DNA from: Bacteroidales bacterium GP3
Lineage (GTDB): Bacteria > Bacteroidota > Bacteroidia > Bacteroidales > Muribaculaceae
NCBI GenBank assembly: GCA_001701075.1
Contig: DAAK01000037.1
Span: 6,592 to 18,663 of the forward strand
Direction: 5' to 3'
DNA: 12,072 bases
Below are positions 7,215-12,072 of this stretch, piece after piece. The position numbers were made by a program, and so were the translations under genes. The stretch's first letter is position 1, and each line of letters starts with the position of its first letter. The notes under the pieces are model-generated. The model was not told the DNA's origin. It was given only the letters and a program-made list of their open reading frames with translations, and searched no databases.

Positions 7215-9764
7215 TTAGCGTACTGCAGTTTTGATAGAACTGGAGGTGCCTTTCACAACATATAAGCCAGCAGGCAAATCAAAATGGTTTTCACCTTCTT
7301 GACAATTCATAGATGCAACTTTCATTCCTGCGATGCTGTATATCTCGATATATTGCTCTTGTGGACAATATACAGTAATTGCGCCCTTGTGTCCTTTTGC
7401 CGCGAAATTAAAGTTCCCATCAATCTCGTCAACTCCGCTTCCATCTGGATATAAATTAGGCTTTCCCGAAGTATTCGGGACATTCCAAGCAAGAATGAAA
7501 GGTTTGTCATCAGGGTGCATCATTTCGCGCTTCACAAGGTCCTCATAATAGATCTTGTACACCTCACTATTGGGGTCATTCAGGAAATATCCATGAAGTG
7601 TGTAGTGATATATCTCTTCTTTATCATTGCGTTCTGTCATATTGTCAAAATCATCAGGCATATATTCTATGATGATATTTACATCCTTCCCTATAGTTGT
7701 GCTTGACGATGTCTTGCAAGTGATGTCACCTCCGGATTCGTTTTGGTAGACAAGAGTTTTTGCTATAAATTTCCAAGAACTTGTCTTGGTGGTGGAAGAA
7801 GAGTTGGTGGCAGTTGACTCAAAAGAAGTCTGATTTCTTAACATAACATTGATTGAATTGTTGTAAAGGGGTCTGCCATTTGTGCCGTAAGGGTTAAAAA
7901 GCGCAACGCCTCTTTCTTTCCAAGATTCAAGCTTTAAGGGATCAACAACCCTAATTCGAGGGTCAATGATCACGCTGTCAAGTCTATAATCGATAAAATC
8001 TACGGTTGTTCCTGTCTGTATAAAAGTCACAACATCTCCACATCCCTTCTTGCATACCGATCCATCCGGTGAGTATACCTGTCCTCTGTATAGGTCAAGT
8101 TGTGGCACCGCATAGATATAGTAGCCGCTGGATGCAGATTTCCATCCGCTGTTTCTGATGGTTTTGATAGTCGTTGTCTTGAAAGTCTTCTCCTCCGAAG
8201 TGGAGTTGGTGACTTCATAGCCGCCTCCTCCCATGAGGCTAAAGGAAGACAGTTTACCGTTATATCCGTCATATCCGGCAACATTTGTATGCCCCCATGT
8301 TGTGGAATGTTCTGACGTAAAGGACTGAGTTTCCGACGATCCGAATGCCACGGAAGAAACACTGCCGGTTTTTCCGCATATAGCTTTATACATTTCGTCG
8401 TTGTCCACTACTGTCGGAGGTGCTCCTTCAATGACACCGAGAAGTGTGCATATCTTTCGTCCTTCCGGTTCATCAAGCAGGGAATCCGTTGGGACAACAC
8501 TTCGCTTCACTTTGATTTGATTAGACTTAATCAAGGCATAGTGATGATTCTTATTGAAGTGATTATCCATTGCGCCACGGAAAATGCTGATGTATCGCTG
8601 GTAGGTTTTGACCTCTACATTTTTCTCATACGTCGTGTCTGGTAGAGGTATGGAAACGGAGCAGATACCAAACCTGCCATAAGGTAGGTTGGTGGCTAAA
8701 TTATGAGTCTCAGAGTCTGTATTCTCTGCAAACGAATATCTCGCAGGGTCATATTCATAGCATATTATCTGGCGCTGATGGACTCCACCCGTGGTGTATT
8801 TTCGTTTGAATGCCATGATACATTGCAAGGGATTATTGTCCGGGTCAGTAGGTACGCCATTGTTTGCAATCTGACCTTCAATTAGTTTAAGGCCGAACCC
8901 TGAACTATAATCTTGTGAATTATTAATTACAGGTCCGGATATCACTCGGCTGTTCCAAAGTCCTTCTTTCTTGCCGTTTGCTATTTGATCAAAAGTTCCC
9001 TCAAAATGATCGATGTTTATTTTGCCATCATTCATGTTATATTGGGCTACTATGAGTTCTTCAACTATTTTGCCATTTCTGACACCGATCCAATTGGTCA
9101 CATCAAAAGAATTTGTAATGTTATCTCCACAAACGTACTTAAAATCACACTTATCAGTCTTCGCTTTCTTCCATTCAGCGTTAGATGAACTCGGGTCGTC
9201 ATTAGTGTAAACAACATTCATATATTCCGTATCTTCTGGATTGGTATGTCCTGTTGACATTAAAGAAATAATGGCAAGAGAATTGCGATATTTCACCATG
9301 CTGAAAGTATATTCTAATTGATTGTTTTCCACTGGACACTTCAACTTTGTTAGAGTCTCGTTTGACTGACTGTCGGTCTGGAAAGCAAAGAGATAATTCT
9401 GGCTGTTGCAGTAAATGTAGATATACAACTTTCCGTTGTATTCCTTCATGGAAGCATTGTAACGATAATAATCAGGATTCTTGTTGTTGCCGTCGTCCAA
9501 TACCCAATATCGGGAGTCGGTCAATGTTGCATTGTCATTGACTTTCAATTCGATCAGACGCATTTCCCAATTTTTTTTGCTTGGATTGGGGTTGCAACAC
9601 AACTGAACCACGTATTGCTTGCCGTTATAAAATTCTGAAGCGTAAATCGGCCAGGAATCGTTCCAAATTTCCTTCTCTACATAAGAAGGTAAGTCTGCGT
9701 TGGCTGTTATCGGCTGGCATATAAGGATTCCGAAAAATGCCAAGATTGTAATTAACTTTTTCAT
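7215..9764 (-). CDS. Large secreted protein with C-terminal T9SS-like sorting domain; possible beta-pore-forming segment
   Basis: 849 residues. The signal peptide MKKLITILAFFGILI ends in an ANA|D cleavage site after A23. Residues about 25-430 are rich in short Tyr- and Gly-containing strands (for example YNGKLYIYIYC, VRNGKIVEELIVAQYN), which suggests a beta-propeller or repeated beta-sheet; this is inference. Residues about 470-545 alternate Ser/Thr with other residues around a GGGG turn (G512-G515), and a second Ser/Thr-rich strand lies at about 644-715. This pattern recalls aerolysin/epsilon-toxin-like beta-pore proteins, but no family signature was recognised. The last 70 residues (about 779-849: ITVYCPQ, IEIYSIAGMKVAS, FDLPAGLYVVK, IKTAVR) look like a T9SS type A sorting domain. 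It is 12 bases after the beta-barrel gene and 42 before the FISUMP lipoprotein gene. Export is well supported; the function is unknown. Confidence 0.86.
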   Translation of the reverse strand: MKKLITILAFFGILICQPITANADLPSYVEKEIWNDSWPIYASEFYNGKQYVVQLCCNPNPSKKNWEMRLIELKVNDNATLTDSRYWVLDDGNNKNPDYYRYNASMKEYNGKLYIYIYCNSQNYLFAFQTDSQSNETLTKLKCPVENNQLEYTFSMVKYRNSLAIISLMSTGHTNPEDTEYMNVVYTNDDPSSSNAEWKKAKTDKCDFKYVCGDNITNSFDVTNWIGVRNGKIVEELIVAQYNMNDGKINIDHFEGTFDQIANGKKEGLWNSRVISGPVINNSQDYSSGFGLKLIEGQIANNGVPTDPDNNPLQCIMAFKRKYTTGGVHQRQIICYEYDPARYSFAENTDSETHNLATNLPYGRFGICSVSIPLPDTTYEKNVEVKTYQRYISIFRGAMDNHFNKNHHYALIKSNQIKVKRSVVPTDSLLDEPEGRKICTLLGVIEGAPPTVVDNDEMYKAICGKTGSVSSVAFGSSETQSFTSEHSTTWGHTNVAGYDGYNGKLSSFSLMGGGGYEVTNSTSEEKTFKTTTIKTIRNSGWKSASSGYYIYAVPQLDLYRGQVYSPDGSVCKKGCGDVVTFIQTGTTVDFIDYRLDSVIIDPRIRVVDPLKLESWKERGVALFNPYGTNGRPLYNNSINVMLRNQTSFESTATNSSSTTKTSSWKFIAKTLVYQNESGGDITCKTSSSTTIGKDVNIIIEYMPDDFDNMTERNDKEEIYHYTLHGYFLNDPNSEVYKIYYEDLVKREMMHPDDKPFILAWNVPNTSGKPNLYPDGSGVDEIDGNFNFAAKGHKGAITVYCPQEQYIEIYSIAGMKVASMNCQEGENHFDLPAGLYVVKGTSSSIKTAVR

Positions 9765-9776
9765 TGATTATTGTTG

Positions 9777-10643
9777 TTAGATTGTAAAGTAAAAAGACAG
9801 CAACCCATTAATATTCCGGCTGAAACTTAGGTTAAGTTTCACCCCGAGGTTGTCGTGGATAGCAAAGTGGCATCCTGCTATGCCGTTTATCTTACTGCGG
9901 GAATGAAATGTGTCGCGGATAGTGATGGGGTAGTCCTGACCGACATAGCTGACAGTGCTTTTGAACTTGTCTGCAATGCGATAGTCGGCATAAGAAATGC
10001 CTACATATGGTGTCCACCGCCCTAAAGTGTGTCCGGCGATTACAGGAACTTCCCAGCGGAATACATCGCGTGTCATTTCATAGGCATAATAGATGGCAGA
10101 CTGACCGTTCTGATTAAACGACAGGAGGTTGTTGTCGCACTTATTCCATGCTACGAAAGGGGAGAGACTGACAAACCATCCATCCTTGAACTCATAGCGG
10201 TAGCTTAGACCCCCTTTTAGAAGTAAAGTGGGATTTTCAGCCGCTGACTTAGTGTGAAGTTCATCTTCATCTTTATATGAGTTTCGCATGGAAGTGCTTG
10301 TGACTCCCACGCCCAACCAAATTGATGTCCCTTTCACGAATTCATAATCCATCCTTAGGTCAACATACTGTTGTTCCAATTTGTAGGTATTGGCATTGTT
10401 GAGCGTCTTTAGATCCTCGTCGTCACATACGAGGTCGCTCATCACTTCACCGGAGTCATCGACAATAAGAGATGAGGAGGCGGAGAGTTTACTCACTGAA
10501 TAGTCGAAGCCTCCGTTAACTGAGATCTTGAATTTTTTAGAGTGATTTTCGTCAGCATAAGTGTTAATTACTGATGTTGACATAAGGATTGTCAGTAATG
10601 CAAGTCTTGCGTAAATCGTAGGGGAAATCTTTATTGGTTTCAT
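9777..10643 (-). CDS. Predicted outer-membrane beta-barrel protein
   Basis: 288 residues from the ATG at 10643. A TTG two codons upstream (10649) is also in frame, but the ATG is preferred because it directly opens MKPIKISPTIYARLALLTIL, a normal signal peptide with cleavage after TYA (A30). After it come alternating hydrophobic/aromatic strands (YVDLRMDYEFV, SIWLGVGV, GGLSYRYEF, WFVSLSPFVAW, WTPYVGISYADYRI, GIAGCHFAI, LGVKLNLSFS) and the chain ends LLSFYFTI, the aromatic-ended last strand typical of outer-membrane barrels. The count suggests roughly 8-10 strands. An insert near the N-terminus holds GEVMSDLVCDDE (C73), closely matching a stretch of the lipoprotein encoded just upstream. A porin or an assembly/anchor barrel are both possible. 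It ends 12 bases before the 849-residue gene, so co-expression is likely. Confidence 0.85.
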   Translation of the reverse strand: MKPIKISPTIYARLALLTILMSTSVINTYADENHSKKFKISVNGGFDYSVSKLSASSSLIVDDSGEVMSDLVCDDEDLKTLNNANTYKLEQQYVDLRMDYEFVKGTSIWLGVGVTSTSMRNSYKDEDELHTKSAAENPTLLLKGGLSYRYEFKDGWFVSLSPFVAWNKCDNNLLSFNQNGQSAIYYAYEMTRDVFRWEVPVIAGHTLGRWTPYVGISYADYRIADKFKSTVSYVGQDYPITIRDTFHSRSKINGIAGCHFAIHDNLGVKLNLSFSRNINGLLSFYFTI

Positions 10644-10671
10644 TATCAACTTATTTTTTACGATTAATTAT

Positions 10672-10776
10672 TTACCAGTCTTGCCAGAAACATTCAAGGT
10701 ATCCGTCAAAGCCATAAATGTCGAAGGCGAGAGTCCCATTTTGATAAGATAGCATTTCAATTATAATCTTGAAAGC
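10672..10776 (-). pseudogene. In-frame extension past the lipoprotein stop: extra copy of its C-terminal repeat
   Basis: Directly after the TAA of the 417-residue gene, the same frame stays open for 34 codons and ends in another TGG-TAA. It contains NGTLAF, GFDGY and a terminal W, matching HGRLKF, SFSGY and the terminal W of the preceding protein at an exact 36-residue offset (G396/G432, L398/L434, F400/F436, F405/F441, G407/G443, Y408/Y444, counting the stop as 418). Both copies end in Trp-stop, so the simplest reading is an old tandem duplication of the 3' end that included the stop codon. A nonsense mutation that shortened the protein is the alternative. Independent translation as a 27-residue peptide from the ATG at codon 8 is possible but unsupported. 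Confidence 0.5.
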
Positions 10777-10962
10777 TTACCATTTGGTTTGCGTTCCATA
10801 CTGTTGGTAGCCACTGAATGAGTCTACCCAGAATTTCAAACGACCATGACGGCTGAAGCAAAGAGCATCTCCATAGTCTACTATAACTTCATTCTCTGAA
10901 CTGGCATTGTAACCACCGAAAATAAACTCACTCATCGTCGGGGTTCCAAATGTAATTTTCCC
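10699..10962 (-). repeat. Degenerate protein-level repeat G-x-[IL]-x-F ... F-x-G-Y, three units
   Basis: Unit 1 encodes G357-x-I359-x-F361, nine residues, then F371-x-G373-Y374. Unit 2 encodes G396-x-L398-x-F400, four residues, then F405-x-G407-Y408. Unit 3, beyond the stop, repeats unit 2 with identical spacing. The units are not recognisable at the DNA level, so they are old. The pattern suggests beta-hairpins stacked in a small repeat domain; this is inference. Confidence 0.5.
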
Positions 10963-12030
10963 TTCCACATGCATTCCGGCTGTTCGACGTACTTTCTCTA
11001 CAACGATTCCTATTCGCGACACAAAATTCCAATGGGGAAATTTGTCATTTTCAGCACAGAAATCAGTCTCAATTTTGAATACGCACTGAGCCATCGGTGT
11101 CAGTTTCGTGCCATAGCGCATTTCATAGGACTTAGATATAAATTTTTCTGATTTGTAGTAATTTGACAGATTGAGATCGTCTTCATGAAGCAAACTTGCA
11201 TAGACACTTTCAATATTGGACACGGGTTTTGCTTTCTCGACAAATGGGAGGGTAAGTTTTGATGAAAGTACCTCTCCATTAACAACAGTCTTTACTTTCC
11301 CGTTTTCTCCTGCGCGCGTCTGAATCATCTGGTAGAGGTTGATGCCCGTTGTTTCTGCGTTGTTGACAAATTGGACGAATGTGAGATTTTGAGAATCTAA
11401 CTTTTCAAGTAGTTCGCTTGGACGCATCTCTGCCCTCACCATAGATTCGAAAAGAGTGTTTAGGTTTGAGCTGGAATAGGCAGATCTTTTCGGTCTCTGG
11501 CTTACAATCTTGTCCAAAGCCGTTAGCTCGTTCAAGCTTCCATTCGACAGATAGACAAGCAGAGCAAGCTCAATATCCGATTCTTTGAGAAGGTAAAAAA
11601 GTTCTTCAAACGCCTTGCGTTTTTGTTCATCTGTCAGCTGATCCGTTTCTGCTATTCCTTTCATCACCGCAAAGAGCCTGATAAAACCTTCGATTTCTTC
11701 GCGTGTAAGCGAATAGTATGTGCAGTCTATGTCAGCAGGACCTGGGGGTACATCCTCCCCATTCACCTTATGGCTTTTGTTTACATGGAAAAGCATTTCG
11801 AAATTTTCGTCGCCGAAATTGACTACATCATCTATTACTTCTTCAATCACCTTGTCATCGCATAGCAACTGGGAATAGACTTCTTGTCCTTCTTCAATCA
11901 CCTTGATTGATGTTTCCGAAGCTTCAGGTGATAACTCCGTTTCTTTTTCATTGTTGCATGAAGCAAAAAGACATAAAACAAAAATTATAAGGAATTTTAC
12001 TAACGGCAATCTGAGTATTTTGTCGTTCAT
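10777..12030 (-). CDS. Lipoprotein of unknown function, helical middle and repeated beta C-terminus
   Basis: 417 residues, family not recognised. The ATG at 12030 opens a lipoprotein signal (LIIFVLCLFASC) with lipid cysteine C25, followed by NNEKETE. Next comes VIEEGQEVYSQLLCDDK (C57), which matches a stretch in the neighbouring beta-barrel. Residues about 105-235 look mainly helical and charged (EEIEGFIRLFAVMKGIAET, RKAFEELFYLLKESDIELAL). The last 80 residues look like beta-strands with the repeated G-x-[IL]-x-F...F-x-G-Y pattern, and end in KW. It is the first complete gene of the four-gene exported block; 133 bases separate it from the barrel's ATG, most of them the in-frame extra repeat. 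An accessory or cargo lipoprotein of the barrel is a reasonable guess, no more. Confidence 0.85.
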   Translation of the reverse strand: MNDKILRLPLVKFLIIFVLCLFASCNNEKETELSPEASETSIKVIEEGQEVYSQLLCDDKVIEEVIDDVVNFGDENFEMLFHVNKSHKVNGEDVPPGPADIDCTYYSLTREEIEGFIRLFAVMKGIAETDQLTDEQKRKAFEELFYLLKESDIELALLVYLSNGSLNELTALDKIVSQRPKRSAYSSSNLNTLFESMVRAEMRPSELLEKLDSQNLTFVQFVNNAETTGINLYQMIQTRAGENGKVKTVVNGEVLSSKLTLPFVEKAKPVSNIESVYASLLHEDDLNLSNYYKSEKFISKSYEMRYGTKLTPMAQCVFKIETDFCAENDKFPHWNFVSRIGIVVEKVRRTAGMHVEGKITFGTPTMSEFIFGGYNASSENEVIVDYGDALCFSRHGRLKFWVDSFSGYQQYGTQTKW

Positions 12031-12072
12031 ATTTTTTATTTGACTGCCTTATTTCCTCTTTCTGCAGCGTTG

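Noticed and set aside
10643..10649. TTG start two codons upstream of the beta-barrel ATG
   Set aside because: TTG starts are rare, and the ATG already gives a complete signal peptide; the two-codon extension adds nothing.
12031..12072. Possible 3' end of another gene upstream of the lipoprotein (frame ending in a stop at 12036-12038, five bases before the ATG)
   Set aside because: Only eleven codons are visible and other minus-strand frames are also open, so coding cannot be supported from this stretch.
1..12072. CRISPR arrays, tRNA or rRNA genes, transposases
   Set aside because: No direct-repeat array, RNA gene or transposase motif was seen on either strand by eye.

Overview
The window looks like a member of the Bacteroidota, probably Bacteroidales. 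The signs are a large secreted protein with a C-terminal tail resembling the type IX secretion (T9SS) sorting domain, two lipoproteins (one with an acidic stretch after the lipid cysteine, as in surface-exposed Bacteroidota lipoproteins), a FISUMP-type domain, a TAnnTTTG-like promoter element and AT-rich gaps without clear Shine-Dalgarno sites. The genus cannot be told from the sequence alone. Every convincing gene is on the minus strand, so transcription runs from right to left.

Left part (1-6070): a tightly packed operon. It starts with a 762-residue membrane sensor that carries a SpoIIE/PP2C phosphatase and an RsbW-type ATPase (kinase) on one chain. Four bases later comes a 99-residue STAS anti-anti-sigma-type protein. 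One base after that starts a nonribosomal peptide synthetase (NRPS) that runs off the left edge. The visible 1158 codons give the order C-A-T-C, and the window ends inside the HHxxxDG motif of the second condensation domain. No sigma factor is visible. The layout suggests that a partner-switching signal circuit is co-expressed with, and may control, a peptide-making enzyme.

Boundary (6071-6434): this 364-base gap holds a near-leaderless promoter-like box before the sensor gene, a strong minus-strand terminator at 6201-6238, and the 3' end of a lost LuxR-type helix-turn-helix regulator at 6257-6415. It looks like a rearrangement scar separating two gene blocks.

Right part (6435-12030): four genes for exported proteins, probably one operon in the order 417-residue lipoprotein, 288-residue outer-membrane beta-barrel, 849-residue secreted protein with a T9SS-like tail, 245-residue FISUMP lipoprotein. 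The lipoprotein and the barrel share a short motif (G, EV, S, L, CDD). The lipoprotein carries a C-terminal repeat, a further copy of which lies in frame just past its stop codon. The large secreted protein has two Ser/Thr-rich segments that recall beta-pore-forming toxins. Together they look like an envelope or surface assembly of unknown function.
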